DNA from: Flavobacterium sp.
Lineage (GTDB): Bacteria; Bacteroidota; Bacteroidia; Flavobacteriales; Flavobacteriaceae
Assembly: GCA_016787805.1 (NCBI GenBank)
Contig: JAEUTY010000015.1
Span: 1 to 64,000, forward strand
Length of the DNA stretch: 64,000 nucleotides
Direction: 5' to 3'
The notes under the pieces are model-generated. The model made no database searches and was not told where the DNA came from. It saw only the letters and a list, made by a program, of their open reading frames with translations. Positions 26,860-36,420 of the stretch are shown here, in pieces. The first letter of the stretch is position 1. Each line of letters opens with the position of its first letter. The position numbers and the translations under genes are program-made.

Positions 26860-27741
26860 TTGAAAACAAAACTTTACCTCGCTTTATTTTGTGTAGCTTT
26901 TTTTTGGGGAACTACTTTTTTGGCTATTCGCATTGGTGTTGAAACGATTCCACCATTTATCTTGGCTGGGATTCGTAATTTAATCTCGGGTTCCATCATC
27001 TTTTTATTTTTAGTATTTCAAAAAAAGTTAGAACCTGTTTCGTTGCGTCAATTGGGAAGAGCTTTTCTGCTCGCCATTTTGATGATTGTTCTGGCCAACG
27101 GATTAACCACCTATTCCGAAAAGTACATCACTAGTGGTTTGGCATCGTTAATTTCTACTTTGTCCCCATTTTTTGTTTTAGTGCTCAATTTAGTTTTGGG
27201 AAACGAAAAATTATCCGTGAAAACTACACTCGGAATTGCTTTAGGCATGTTGGGCATATTCTTAATCTACCAAAATAGTTTGACCGACTTACTAAATCCA
27301 AATTACAGAATAGGTGTTTTTGCCTTGCTTTTGGCCGTTTTATCATGGGCAGTTGGAACCATCATAACCAAAAAAGGAAGCACCAATTCGCTATCAATGT
27401 TGATGAATGTGAGTTTACAAATGTTGATTGCTGGTGTTGTACTCACTATTAGTCAATTTTATTTTACACCCGAAATTTCGACTGTAAATTGGAGTTTAAA
27501 TAGCATTTTAGCAATGGTATATTTAGCCATTTTTGGATCGGTGGTGGGATATGTTGCCTACAGTTATTTGATTTCGCAAATGCCTTCAACTAAAGTTTCG
27601 GTTTTGTCGTATGTCAATTTAGTCGTTGCACTGTTTCTAGGTTGGCTAATTTTAGATGAAACTATCACAGCTCGAATTTTAGTTGCCGCAACGTTAATCA
27701 TTTGTGGTGTTGTTATCGTGAATTACAAAAAAGTGAAATAA
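26860..27741 (+). CDS. EamA (DMT superfamily) transporter
   Basis: 293 residues with about ten predicted transmembrane helices in two EamA repeats; typical starts of each repeat are FWGTTFLAIRIGVETIPPF and LLAVLSWAVGTIITKKG. The start is a TTG six bases after the preceding lipoprotein stop. No ATG is available without losing the first helix. Substrate unknown (amino acid or metabolite exporter in known members). Confidence 0.85.
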   Translation: MKTKLYLALFCVAFFWGTTFLAIRIGVETIPPFILAGIRNLISGSIIFLFLVFQKKLEPVSLRQLGRAFLLAILMIVLANGLTTYSEKYITSGLASLISTLSPFFVLVLNLVLGNEKLSVKTTLGIALGMLGIFLIYQNSLTDLLNPNYRIGVFALLLAVLSWAVGTIITKKGSTNSLSMLMNVSLQMLIAGVVLTISQFYFTPEISTVNWSLNSILAMVYLAIFGSVVGYVAYSYLISQMPSTKVSVLSYVNLVVALFLGWLILDETITARILVAATLIICGVVIVNYKKVK

Positions 27742-27839
27742 TTTATCTTTTGCTGTAACAATTTCAAAATTTACAAGTCTTATCTGAAATCATCAATCAC
27801 ACGAGCGCCAGCGAACTGACGTTCAGTAAATCAATCAAA

Positions 27840-30041
27840 ATGAAAACAACATTTACAGCACTAGTTTTACTAGTCACGGGCGTATTTTATGCCCAAGAAA
27901 ATCCTGAGCAAAAAAAACTCGACTCCATCAAAAAAAGTGAAATACTACTAGATGAAGTAAAAGTAGCTCAAAAGAAAAAATACATCAAAGTCGAATCCGA
28001 CAAAACCACCATTTCAGTCAAAGACAATGCAATGCTCAACGGCGGGAATAGTTTGGAAGCTGTTAAAAAATTACCTGGAGTCATTACATCACCAACAGGA
28101 AGCATCACATTGAATGGTCGTGGAGTTGCAATTTATATAGATGGCGCACCAAGTAGTTTATCGGGAACTGATTTGCAAAATTACCTGAATTCATTGCCTG
28201 CCAATGCAATCGAAAAAGTAGAACTCATTTATAATCCTGGCGCTTCTTTTGATGCTAATGCGAGTGGCTCGATTATAAATATCATCACAAGCACTAAACG
28301 ATTGAAAGGTATAAACGCAAGTTTTAACATCAATTACAACTTTAACAAATACCAAAAACCCAGTCCGCAGATTTTACTCAACGGAAAAGAAAAAAAATTG
28401 AGTTGGCAAGCCATGATTGGTTATAATTACATTGACGAGGAAAATAAAACTACTTATGACCAAACATTTACCGCTTTCAATCCAAATAAATATTTGAATC
28501 AAGAAAATTTCTCTCAATCTACCAATAGAAATATTTACGCTCGATTTGGAACCAACTACAGACTATCGCAAAAATCAAATTTGTTGCTAAACTACAATTT
28601 AAATTTCGGCAACGACCGCAGTACTTTTGATGCAAAAACATTGGGAGAAAATATCAATTATTTTAATGAAGGGATTTCTAAAAACAAAAACAGCAACCAC
28701 GAGTTGAGTTTGCAATTCAAAACCAAATTAGACACTTTGGGTCGTACTTTTGACGTAGTAGCTTACAGCAATTTATTTGATCGAAAACCAATTACAGATT
28801 CGAATGCACGCGATTTTATTTCAAACACCAATTTTTATAATTACGGAAATAACGACTTTAATTTGCAAAACCACTATTTAAAATACGATTTTGTATTTCC
28901 TTTTGAAAAGTTAAAATTCTCGGTGAGCACAGGTGGAAAATTCAATGTGTTGAATGTAGAAAATTTGGGAAATTATTATGTCAATACACCCATAGTAAAC
29001 ACTATCAATTTCGATTATTCTGAAACCAACTTGGCTTTTTATGCTGAAGCCCGAAAAAAGGTCAAAAAGTTCAGTTTCACTGCCGGTTTACGTTTTGAAG
29101 ATTTTAATGTTGAACGTGTATCCTCAACGATAGCAGAAAAAATAAAGTTCAGAAACACCAATGTTTTTCCGAATTTGAGTGCAATTTACGAAATGAATGA
29201 AAGTATCAATTTTACAGCTTCGTATTCAAAAAAAATCAGCCAACCCGATTACAACCGAATGGATCCAAATAACGGCTCGGTGTTTGACCAATACAATACA
29301 TCGCAAGGAAATGTGTTTTTGAATCCGACATTTTTTGACAACTACGAATTCAAAATTTCGGCCATGCAGTTTATCAATTTAGGAGTGAATTACACGCGTG
29401 CGAAAGACGCGAATTTATTTGTATTTAGCGCCGATGCGAATGCTACTGAAGCGATTAGTAACCAAACATCACAACAATTTGATCAGTTCAATACGTTTAG
29501 TGCTTTTGCCAGTTTTCCTATTCCGCTGGATTACTTTTTAAAAGGGAAAGAAGAATTCAAAAACCGCATGAGCAATATTGACAATATGAATTATGTGTTT
29601 TTGAATGTCAACTATATTAAATCCGACATCAAAGGTTATGTTTTTCCTTACAGCAACAAGGCTATTATGAATTATGCAGCTCAAGCACAAATCATTTTGC
29701 CTTGGAAAGTTAAGAACACGATGACGTATTTTATACTTCCTTCTGGAAATTGGGAAATTTATAAAATCACCAAACCAATCCAACAATTTGACATTTCTTT
29801 CAATCGCGATTTTATGGACAACAAGCTAAAAATTGGTTTGCATTGTTTTGACGTATTCAATTCGAATGAAATTAGTGCATTGATTGCAGGTCAAAACTTA
29901 GAGAGTAATTTCGCGCAAAAACGTGACAGTAGAACCTTTCGATTGTCGTTGACCTACAACTTTGGAAATTTAAAACTAGAAAAAGAGAACACCGACATTC
30001 AAGTAGAGAAAAAGCAAGCTGGTGGTGGCTTAGTGAAATAA
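27840..30041 (+). CDS. TonB-dependent receptor-like outer-membrane beta-barrel protein
   Basis: 733 residues. The signal peptide ends near VFYAQ. A plug domain starts about residue 37 (LLDEVKVAQKKKYIKVESDKTTISV, LEAVKKLPGV, LNGRGVAIYIDGAPSS, GSIINIITS). The rest is a beta-barrel of the OMP_b-brl_3 kind. No N-terminal carboxypeptidase-like domain precedes the plug, unlike many relatives. The substrate is unknown. No SusD partner gene is adjacent. Ends at a shared terminator. Confidence 0.87.
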   Translation: MKTTFTALVLLVTGVFYAQENPEQKKLDSIKKSEILLDEVKVAQKKKYIKVESDKTTISVKDNAMLNGGNSLEAVKKLPGVITSPTGSITLNGRGVAIYIDGAPSSLSGTDLQNYLNSLPANAIEKVELIYNPGASFDANASGSIINIITSTKRLKGINASFNINYNFNKYQKPSPQILLNGKEKKLSWQAMIGYNYIDEENKTTYDQTFTAFNPNKYLNQENFSQSTNRNIYARFGTNYRLSQKSNLLLNYNLNFGNDRSTFDAKTLGENINYFNEGISKNKNSNHELSLQFKTKLDTLGRTFDVVAYSNLFDRKPITDSNARDFISNTNFYNYGNNDFNLQNHYLKYDFVFPFEKLKFSVSTGGKFNVLNVENLGNYYVNTPIVNTINFDYSETNLAFYAEARKKVKKFSFTAGLRFEDFNVERVSSTIAEKIKFRNTNVFPNLSAIYEMNESINFTASYSKKISQPDYNRMDPNNGSVFDQYNTSQGNVFLNPTFFDNYEFKISAMQFINLGVNYTRAKDANLFVFSADANATEAISNQTSQQFDQFNTFSAFASFPIPLDYFLKGKEEFKNRMSNIDNMNYVFLNVNYIKSDIKGYVFPYSNKAIMNYAAQAQIILPWKVKNTMTYFILPSGNWEIYKITKPIQQFDISFNRDFMDNKLKIGLHCFDVFNSNEISALIAGQNLESNFAQKRDSRTFRLSLTYNFGNLKLEKENTDIQVEKKQAGGGLVK

Positions 30042-30046
30042 GTAAA

Positions 30047-30084
30047 ACAAAAATCCCGATTCAAAACAGAATCGGGATTTTTTT
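30047..30084. terminator. bidirectional intrinsic terminator
   Basis: A perfect 12-bp stem, AAATCCCGATTC (30051-30062) with GAATCGGGATTT (30069-30080), with A- and T-runs on either side. Serves the barrel protein gene and the convergent clpX. Confidence 0.88.
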
Positions 30085-31315
30085 ATGAAGCGATTTCTAA
30101 TCGTTTTAATAAATTTTTATTGAGTGCGTCTTCCGTATAGGATTTGTCAATGTGAAGTACTTTTTCATCAGAGCTTGGCAAATCGTACATCGCATCAGTT
30201 AAAATAGCTTCACACAACGAACGCAATCCACGAGCGCCTAATTTGTATTCTAAGGCTTTATCTACAATATAATCTAAAGCTTCGTTGTCGATAGTGAATT
30301 TGACATCATCCATAGCAAAAAGCTTTTCGTATTGTTTGATCAACGCATTTTTAGGTTCAGTCAAAATAGATCGCAACGTTTCTCTATCCAACGGATCCAT
30401 GTGTGTTAAGACTGGCAAACGACCAATAATTTCTGGAATTAATCCAAAATCTTTGATGTCTTTGGGGATGATGTATTGCAACAAATTATCTTTGTCAATA
30501 TTATCCACATTTTTTGAAGTACTATAACCTACAGCTTGACGATTCAATCGTTTGGAAATGATGCGTTCAATGCCATCGAAAGCTCCTCCAGCAATGAACA
30601 AAATATTTTGTGTATTGACTTCGACAAATTTTTGGTCGGGATGTTTTCTTCCGCCTTTTGGTGGAACATTGACCACTGTGCCTTCTAATAGTTTTAGCAA
30701 CGCTTGTTGAACACCTTCTCCTGAAACATCACGAGTTATAGAAGGATTATCACTCTTACGCGCTATTTTATCAATTTCGTCAATAAAAACGATGCCTCTT
30801 TCAGCTTTGGTTACATCATAATCGGCAGCTTGAAGCAAACGTGTTAAAATACTTTCCACATCTTCACCAACATAACCTGCTTCTGTTAAAACCGTAGCGT
30901 CTACAATAGCTAATGGAACATCTAACATTCGAGCAATGGTTTTGGCTACCAATGTTTTTCCAGTTCCTGTTTGACCCACCATAATGATGTTGGATTTTTC
31001 AATTTCAACCTCTTCGGCCAATGTAGGTTGCATCAATCTTTTGTAGTGATTGTATACTGCCACAGACATTACCTTTTTGGTTTGGTCCTGACCAATTACG
31101 TATTCATCTAAAAACGCTCTGATTTCTTTTGGTTTGAGCAAAATCAAATCGTTGGGCAACTTGCTATTTTGGCTGGTTTTTAATTCTTCCAACACTATGC
31201 CGTGCGCTTGCTCGATACAACGATCACAAATGTGTGCATTGATACCCGCGATGAGTAAATTGGTTTCTGGTTTTTTTCTTCCGCAGAAGGAACATTCTAA
31301 TACTTCTTTTGCCAT
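30083..31315 (-). CDS. clpX: ATP-dependent Clp protease ATP-binding subunit ClpX
   Basis: AAA+ unfoldase that feeds ClpP. 410 residues. The N-terminal zinc domain has Cys8, Cys11, Cys30 and Cys33. Walker A GQTGTGKT is near residue 115, Walker [13 protein letters not shown] near 175, and the ClpP-docking loop is in the usual place. It is the last gene of the tig-hypothetical-clpP-clpX series on this strand, 72 bases after clpP. Confidence 0.97.
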   Translation of the reverse strand: MAKEVLECSFCGRKKPETNLLIAGINAHICDRCIEQAHGIVLEELKTSQNSKLPNDLILLKPKEIRAFLDEYVIGQDQTKKVMSVAVYNHYKRLMQPTLAEEVEIEKSNIIMVGQTGTGKTLVAKTIARMLDVPLAIVDATVLTEAGYVGEDVESILTRLLQAADYDVTKAERGIVFIDEIDKIARKSDNPSITRDVSGEGVQQALLKLLEGTVVNVPPKGGRKHPDQKFVEVNTQNILFIAGGAFDGIERIISKRLNRQAVGYSTSKNVDNIDKDNLLQYIIPKDIKDFGLIPEIIGRLPVLTHMDPLDRETLRSILTEPKNALIKQYEKLFAMDDVKFTIDNEALDYIVDKALEYKLGARGLRSLCEAILTDAMYDLPSSDEKVLHIDKSYTEDALNKNLLKRLEIAS

Positions 31316-31323
31316 TTCTATTA

Positions 31324-31387
31324 GTTAGCAGTCGCAGTCGCAGTCGCGGTCCTTTTCTGAGAACTGTGACTGTGACTGAAAACTGAA
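31324..31387 (-). repeat. post-stop repeat (copy 2) and GACTGC tandem units between clpP and clpX
   Basis: On the coding strand, right after the clpP stop, the sequence reads TTCAGTTTTCAGTCACAGTC then ACAGTTCTCAG, almost the same as after fabD (6418-6450). Before clpX come three GACTGC units and CTAACTA. Confidence 0.62.
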
Positions 31388-32044
31388 TTATCTTCTTAAC
31401 ACTTCATCAATCATTCCGTATTCTTTGGCTTCGTCGGCAATCATCCAGTAATCGCGTTCTGAATCTTTGTGCACTTTATCGAAAGGTTGCCCTGAATGGT
31501 GTGAAATGATTTGGTACAATTCATCTTTCAGTTTCAACATTTCACGTAAGTTGATTTCCATATCAGTGGCAACACCTTGTGCTCCGCCTGATGGTTGGTG
31601 AATCATGACGCGAGAATGAGGTAATGCCGAACGTTTTCCGGCCGCACCCGCACACAATAAAACTGCGCCCATAGAAGCTGCCATTCCAGTACAGATTGTG
31701 GCTACATCAGGTTTGATGAATTGCATCGTGTCGTAAATTCCGAGTCCGGCGTAAACGCTTCCGCCTGGAGAATTGATGTAAATTTGGATGTCTTTAGAAG
31801 CGTCAACACTTTCTAAGAACAACAATTGTGCTTGAATGATGTTGGCCATATAATCATCAACTCCAGTTCCCATAAAAATGATTCTGTCCATCATCAAACG
31901 AGAGAACACGTCGAGTTGTGAGATATTCAATTGGCGTTCTTCGATAATATAAGGTGTCATACTAGCGACTAATTTGTCGTAGTACAAGCTATTTACTCCG
32001 TGTTTTTTGGTAGCAAATTTTTTAAACTCTTTTCCGTAATTCAT
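31388..32044 (-). CDS. clpP: ATP-dependent Clp protease proteolytic subunit
   Basis: 218 residues. Catalytic Ser124 (GMAASMGAVLL), His149 (RVMIHQPSGG) and Asp198 (ERDYWM); the Ser-Asp spacing of 74 equals that of E. coli ClpP. The N-terminal ~25 residues are the usual propeptide-like extension. Forms the tetradecameric chamber used with ClpX, whose gene follows. Confidence 0.97.
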   Translation of the reverse strand: MNYGKEFKKFATKKHGVNSLYYDKLVASMTPYIIEERQLNISQLDVFSRLMMDRIIFMGTGVDDYMANIIQAQLLFLESVDASKDIQIYINSPGGSVYAGLGIYDTMQFIKPDVATICTGMAASMGAVLLCAGAAGKRSALPHSRVMIHQPSGGAQGVATDMEINLREMLKLKDELYQIISHHSGQPFDKVHKDSERDYWMIADEAKEYGMIDEVLRR

Positions 32045-32151
32045 TTGTTAATGTGTTAATTTGTCAATATGACGATTGGTCAATGTATTTTTGTTTAACA
32101 AAGCAAAGTTCGTACCTTTTATTGAAGATGACAAACTGTCGTACATTTGTT

Positions 32152-32697
32152 TTAATTTTTCTCTTCGGGTTGTGCTCCTTTTGCACAAATGTCGTACATT
32201 TTTTTTACTTTTTTCTTTTCCGATTCGGGTTCGTTGCCGCAATAATAAATGTATTGAATGCGTTCACTTTCGTCGATGTATTGTTTGGCTTCAGTGTAAT
32301 TTTTTTCGTTGATGGCTATCCATGCCAACGTTCTATATGCCTTGCATTTACTATGGTTTGTATCTTTTTGAGTGTCGACAAAATGGTGTAAAAATTCTTT
32401 GGCTGCATCGTAATTGGTCAAATTGAATTTGGAACCATCTTTGCCATAGGAAGCGTCGCTGGCGTATTTGTCTTCAGCTGATTTGGAGATGACTCTAACG
32501 TAAAAGTTGAGTACTTTTTCTTCTAGTCGTTCGGTTTTGGCTTCGGATTCAGCTATTTTTTTGGTAATGTCGTTGATTTCGGCGATGGAATCTTGGTAGC
32601 GTTGTTCGATTTCTTTTTTAGATAACTTGACTATTTCCTTTTGGGCGTAAGTGCTCAAGGAAAGAAAAAAAAGCAGTAAAAAAACAATTAGTTTCAT
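32152..32697 (-). CDS. secreted hypothetical protein, helical
   Basis: 181 residues that I cannot assign to a named family. A clear signal peptide (MKLIVFLLLFFLSLSTYAQ) is followed by a predicted coiled coil (residues ~25-65, rich in K/E) and a helical part (AKEFLHHFVDT, KAYRTLAWIAINEKNYTEAKQYIDESE) that resembles one TPR-like helix pair. Two cysteines near the C-terminus (YYCGNEP and MYDICAKG). It sits between tig and clpP but its role in proteolysis is not supported. No terminator before clpP. Confidence 0.75.
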   Translation of the reverse strand: MKLIVFLLLFFLSLSTYAQKEIVKLSKKEIEQRYQDSIAEINDITKKIAESEAKTERLEEKVLNFYVRVISKSAEDKYASDASYGKDGSKFNLTNYDAAKEFLHHFVDTQKDTNHSKCKAYRTLAWIAINEKNYTEAKQYIDESERIQYIYYCGNEPESEKKKVKKMYDICAKGAQPEEKN

Positions 32698-32730
32698 AAT
32701 TTAGTACTCAATATTTGTCAAACTACTATT

Positions 32731-32877
32731 GCCCTAGCCCAGATAGTAGTGGAAAGCTTTTGTCTTGTTGGTTTTACAATTTTCAGGAGTATACAGCGAC
32801 CAGCGGAAGCTGCTATACTGCTTCAAAATTGTTAGCCAACGAGATAAAACTTGGAACGTATAGCTGGAATAGCTTCT
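32731..32877 (+). repeat. dispersed intergenic repeat element, copy 1
   Basis: Starts GCCCTAGCCCAGATAGTAG and ends TAGCTGGAATAGCTTCT. The interior folds into a long imperfect hairpin (arms around ACAATTTT...AGTATACAGC and GCTGCTATACT...AAAATTGT). The same ends occur inverted at 56201-56280. It lies between the hypothetical gene and tig. Confidence 0.75.
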
Positions 32878-32880
32878 AAA

Positions 32881-32919
32881 AAAATAAAAAAAGCGTCAAA
32901 ACCAACTGATTTTGACGCT
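32881..32919 (-). terminator. terminator of tig
   Basis: AGCGTCAAAA (32892-32901) pairs with TTTTGACGCT (32910-32919). The minus strand has a T-run after it. Confidence 0.85.
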
Positions 32920-32940
32920 CAAATATAGTATTTTTTTTGA

Positions 32941-34269
32941 TTACGCTTCGCCGTACATGATTTTGATGAACTCATCGTACGTTACTTCTTTGGATTTGGT
33001 TTTTACTTTTTCTTTGAAAAGGCGTAAGATTTTTTCGCCCATCAATTGATCCGAAAGGCGTTTTACTTCTTCTTGATTTGACAAAACGCGAGCAACGATA
33101 CCTTGCACATCTTCGTCGGTTGGGTTCATTTGGCCGAATTGTGCCATTTGGTTTTTGATAAGCACCGACGTAAAATCTTTTAATTCTTCGAAAGTCGTTT
33201 GCAAGCCATTTTCGAAGATGATTTTGCCTTCGATTAGTTGGTAGCGTAGGCCTTTTTCAGAGCGATTGTATTCTTCTTCCGCTTGTTCTGGAGTAAGTGG
33301 TGTTTCGCCAGCAGTTTGGATCCATTTTTTAAGGAATTCGGCTGGAAGATCGAACTTTGTGCTTTCGATTAACGCTTCTGTAACGTCGTTAAGGAAGCGT
33401 TGGTTGGATTGTTGTTCGAATTGTTTTTCGGCGTCTTCTTTGATTTTGTCTTTCAGTTCGTTAACCGAAGTTACTACTTTAGGACCAAACAATTTATCGA
33501 ACAATTCTTGGTCGAGGTTTGCTGGTTCGCTAGCCACTACTTCGTCGATAGTGAAAGTTACTTCGATATCTAAGCCGTGAACATCATCGTGACCGATGTT
33601 CAATACATCCATTAATTTGTGGTCGTCGGCAAATAAACCTTTGGTTTTAAGGACAACAGCATCGCCTACTTTTTTACCAATAAAGCTTTTGGCTGTTTTG
33701 GCATCTGCAAACAATTCTAAATCAAGAGTAGTGCGGTGGTTGATGCCTTTTTCTTCGTTGGTGAATACTCCAGAAACATCGTTACCTTCAGCAACAACAT
33801 CGGTTGAAATGATTTTTCCGTATTGTTTTTGGATGCGAGCAACCTGTGCATTCAGCATGGTTTCGTCGGCTACGATTTTGTACTGTGTAACGTTGTTTTT
33901 AGCCGTTAAATCAACGCTGAATTCAGGCGCAAGACCTAATTCGAATTCGAACGTATAATCGTCGGCATCCCAATTGAAATCTTCGGTTACTTTCGGAAGC
34001 GGATTTCCTAAAATGTCTAATTTTTCCTCAATAAGGAAGTTGTTTAAACCTTCTTGTAATAGTTTGTTTACTTCTTCTAAAAGTACAGCTTTACCGTATT
34101 GTTTTTGGATTAAACTCATTGGCACAGCTCCTTTTCTGAATCCAGGAATAGTGGCATTTTTACGATAATCGGCCAATACTTTTTCTACTTTAGTAGCATA
34201 ATCATTTTTGGAAACTTCAACTGTTACTACAGCATTCAAAGCATCTACGTTATTTCTTGTAATATTCAT
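32941..34269 (-). CDS. tig: trigger factor
   Basis: Ribosome-associated chaperone and peptidyl-prolyl isomerase. 442 residues. The ribosome-binding domain contains PGFRKGAVPMSLIQKQYG (GFRxGxxP signature, near residue 43). The middle domain is a weakly conserved FKBP-like region (GNDVSGVFTNEEKG), and the C-terminal chaperone domain follows. It is followed at some distance by clpP and clpX, the usual grouping. Confidence 0.93.
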   Translation of the reverse strand: MNITRNNVDALNAVVTVEVSKNDYATKVEKVLADYRKNATIPGFRKGAVPMSLIQKQYGKAVLLEEVNKLLQEGLNNFLIEEKLDILGNPLPKVTEDFNWDADDYTFEFELGLAPEFSVDLTAKNNVTQYKIVADETMLNAQVARIQKQYGKIISTDVVAEGNDVSGVFTNEEKGINHRTTLDLELFADAKTAKSFIGKKVGDAVVLKTKGLFADDHKLMDVLNIGHDDVHGLDIEVTFTIDEVVASEPANLDQELFDKLFGPKVVTSVNELKDKIKEDAEKQFEQQSNQRFLNDVTEALIESTKFDLPAEFLKKWIQTAGETPLTPEQAEEEYNRSEKGLRYQLIEGKIIFENGLQTTFEELKDFTSVLIKNQMAQFGQMNPTDEDVQGIVARVLSNQEEVKRLSDQLMGEKILRLFKEKVKTKSKEVTYDEFIKIMYGEA

Positions 34270-34353
34270 CTTTATTATAAACTAAAATTGGGTGGCAAAA
34301 TTATAACATTTCTGCAACCCAACCAAGTTTTTATTTTATTGATTTTTAAAGTT

Positions 34354-34698
34354 TTACTTCTTGCTTTCTGTAAGTTTATAAACTAATGATTGTGAGATAG
34401 ATAAAACGATGCTAAAAAAGAGAGCTGTCCAAAACGAGCTCACATCAAATCCGTCGACTAATTTATCGCACAATAGTATAATAATGGCATTAACAACAAG
34501 GTAAAAAAGACCTAAAGTAAAAATCGTAATTGGCAATGTAAACAGTACTAATACTGGTTTTACAAAGAAATTCAACAAGCCCAATACAACTGCGACAGTC
34601 AGTGCAGTGGTAAAAGTGTCGACCACAATTCCTTTCATCAAATAGGAAATAACCATAACCAGAATTGATGTAACTAATATTCTTACAATAATATTCAT
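34354..34698 (-). CDS. phage holin family (Phage_holin_4_2-like) membrane protein
   Basis: 114 residues with four hydrophobic segments (IIVRILVTSILVMVISYLM, TALTVAVVLGLLNFFV, LPITIFTLGLFYLVVNAIIIL, FWTALFFSIVLSISQSLVY). Despite the family name this chromosomal group is not linked to prophages here; no phage genes are near. Function unknown. Confidence 0.82.
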   Translation of the reverse strand: MNIIVRILVTSILVMVISYLMKGIVVDTFTTALTVAVVLGLLNFFVKPVLVLFTLPITIFTLGLFYLVVNAIIILLCDKLVDGFDVSSFWTALFFSIVLSISQSLVYKLTESKK

Positions 34699-34790
34699 TC
34701 TTAAATTTTTTATAAAATTAGAAAAAAATTGGAATATCCCTCAAATTTATTTAATTTCGCGGATTATTAATAACAAAAAAAACACACAGT

Positions 34791-35609
34791 ATGAAAAAAC
34801 TATTACTTTCTATTGCTTTGTTCGGTTCTTTTTTAGGAAACGCACAAATCTTAACACAAGATTTTCAAGGAACTGATTGGCCTCCAACAGGGTGGACTAC
34901 TGAAACTAACGTAGCTTCTAGACCTTGGGGTTTTACAACTACTATTTTTAACGCTACAGGTCAAGCAACATTTAACATTACAGGCGGTAAATCGGCAGCT
35001 ATTGGATGGATTGCACAAGATCAAGATGCACACTTAACATCTCCTGATTTTAACTTATATGGATACAGTGATGCAACTTTAACTTTCAACGCTAAATTAG
35101 GTTATGAGTATATGGTAAATCCATTTCCAAATGGTAATCTTTTTGTTGAAATTAGTACTAATCAAGGTATTAGCTACACAAGTGTTTGGGTTGAAGAAGA
35201 TTATGGTACTTTTACTGACTATGAAACATTAGCAATTACAATTGATTTAACTCCTTACGTTGGTATTGATACTGTAAGAGTTAGATTCCACTATGTAGGT
35301 AATGATGCTGACTCTTTGTCTATTGACGACATCTCAGTTACAGGAACTTTAGGTGTAAATGAAGTTTTATCTTCAAGCTTTACAACTTTCCCTAACCCAG
35401 CTGATGACATTATTACATTAACCAACTCTAACAATGCTAGCGTTGAAAGCATTTCAATCGCTGACATCAACGGTAGAACTGTTAAAACTTTGGATTTCAA
35501 CAATGTTGAGCAAGTTCAAGTTAATGTAGCTGACTTAAGCTCTGGTGTTTATTTCATGAACATCAACACAACTGCTGGTAAAGCGGTTAAAAAATTCATC
35601 AAAAACTAA
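34791..35609 (+). CDS. secreted protein with choice-of-anchor-like domain and T9SS type A sorting domain
   Basis: 272 residues. The signal peptide ends at FLGNAQ. A beta-sandwich follows (TQDFQGTDWPPTGWTTET, then LTSPDFNLYGYSDATLTF and VRVRFHYVGNDADSLSIDDISVTG), the pattern of cleaved-adhesin/choice-of-anchor J domains. The last ~75 residues (FTTFPNPADDIITL ... VYFMNINTTAGKAVKKFIKN) are a type A sorting signal, so the protein should be exported by the Por secretion system and attached at the surface. Ligand unknown. Ends at a shared terminator. Confidence 0.85.
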   Translation: MKKLLLSIALFGSFLGNAQILTQDFQGTDWPPTGWTTETNVASRPWGFTTTIFNATGQATFNITGGKSAAIGWIAQDQDAHLTSPDFNLYGYSDATLTFNAKLGYEYMVNPFPNGNLFVEISTNQGISYTSVWVEEDYGTFTDYETLAITIDLTPYVGIDTVRVRFHYVGNDADSLSIDDISVTGTLGVNEVLSSSFTTFPNPADDIITLTNSNNASVESISIADINGRTVKTLDFNNVEQVQVNVADLSSGVYFMNINTTAGKAVKKFIKN

Positions 35610-35629
35610 TTCGAATTATCGTTTTATAA

Positions 35630-35659
35630 AAAAAAGCCTCCAACAATGGAGGTTTTTTT
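35630..35659. terminator. bidirectional intrinsic terminator
   Basis: CCTCCA (35637-35642) pairs with TGGAGG (35647-35652), with A- and T-runs. Serves the T9SS protein gene and the convergent hydrolase gene. Confidence 0.8.
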
Positions 35660-36419
35660 ATTTTAAGAACTCTAAGGTTTCCTCAAAAAATAATTTTGGA
35701 TTTTCAGCATGCAACCAATGTCCAACATTCGGAATTGTGCTCAATTGAAACTGTGGAAAGTGTTGCTTTATTTTTGGGAAATCAGCTTCAACAATATATT
35801 TTGAGTTTCCACCTCGAATAAAAAGTGTTGGCTTTTCGAAAATAGTCTGTTCAGGTAATGCTGTTCCAATTTCCTCAATTTTTTTATTAAAGACTTCTAA
35901 ATTGAATCTGAAATCCAATTGCTCAGGTGTTTTCCAAAACAAATTTTTCATTAAAAATTGTCGCGTTCCAAAATCGGGAATGTAAGGATATAAAATCTCC
36001 TCCACTTCGGTTCTGCTAGGTTTTTGAGAAAAATCAACTGCGTTCAATCCAGCTAATATATCTTGATGGTGTGGTGCATAGTATTTAGGCCCAATGTCTG
36101 CTACTATTAATTTCTCAACCTTTTCAGGATAAGTAACAGCAAAGAGCATAGCTACTTTTCCGCCCATTGAGTGACCAATTATTGACACATCATTCAGCTG
36201 ATAATGATTGCAATACTCTAAAAGATCATTTACCATCATCTCATAATTGAATTCGTCGGAATGAAAACTTCGTCCATGATTTCTTAAATCCAGCAAATGA
36301 ACTTCGAATCCATTGGCAGCGAACTGTGATCCCAATGTTTTCCAATTATCAGACATTCCCAAAAAACCATGAATGATGAGTAAGGGCTTGCCTTGCCCTT
36401 CAATTCTTGAATACAACAT
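35658..36419 (-). CDS. alpha/beta hydrolase (YbfF-like esterase)
   Basis: 253 residues. Oxyanion motif IHGFLGMSDNW, nucleophile elbow GHSMGGKVAM (Ser about residue 98), acid residue region VADIGP and NSKYIVEADFP, and catalytic His in VGHWLHAENP. Substrate unknown. The ATG is one base after the pdxJ stop, so the two are co-transcribed and possibly translationally coupled. Confidence 0.88.
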   Translation of the reverse strand: MLYSRIEGQGKPLLIIHGFLGMSDNWKTLGSQFAANGFEVHLLDLRNHGRSFHSDEFNYEMMVNDLLEYCNHYQLNDVSIIGHSMGGKVAMLFAVTYPEKVEKLIVADIGPKYYAPHHQDILAGLNAVDFSQKPSRTEVEEILYPYIPDFGTRQFLMKNLFWKTPEQLDFRFNLEVFNKKIEEIGTALPEQTIFEKPTLFIRGGNSKYIVEADFPKIKQHFPQFQLSTIPNVGHWLHAENPKLFFEETLEFLK

Positions 36420-36420
36420 C

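Noticed and set aside
31324-31387. CRISPR-like short repeats between clpP and clpX
   Set aside because: Units are 6-8 bases, degenerate and without spacers of constant length; no cas genes are present.
34354-34698. Possible prophage remnant suggested by the holin-family name
   Set aside because: This family is chromosomal in many bacteroidotes, and no phage genes, integrase or attachment sites are nearby.
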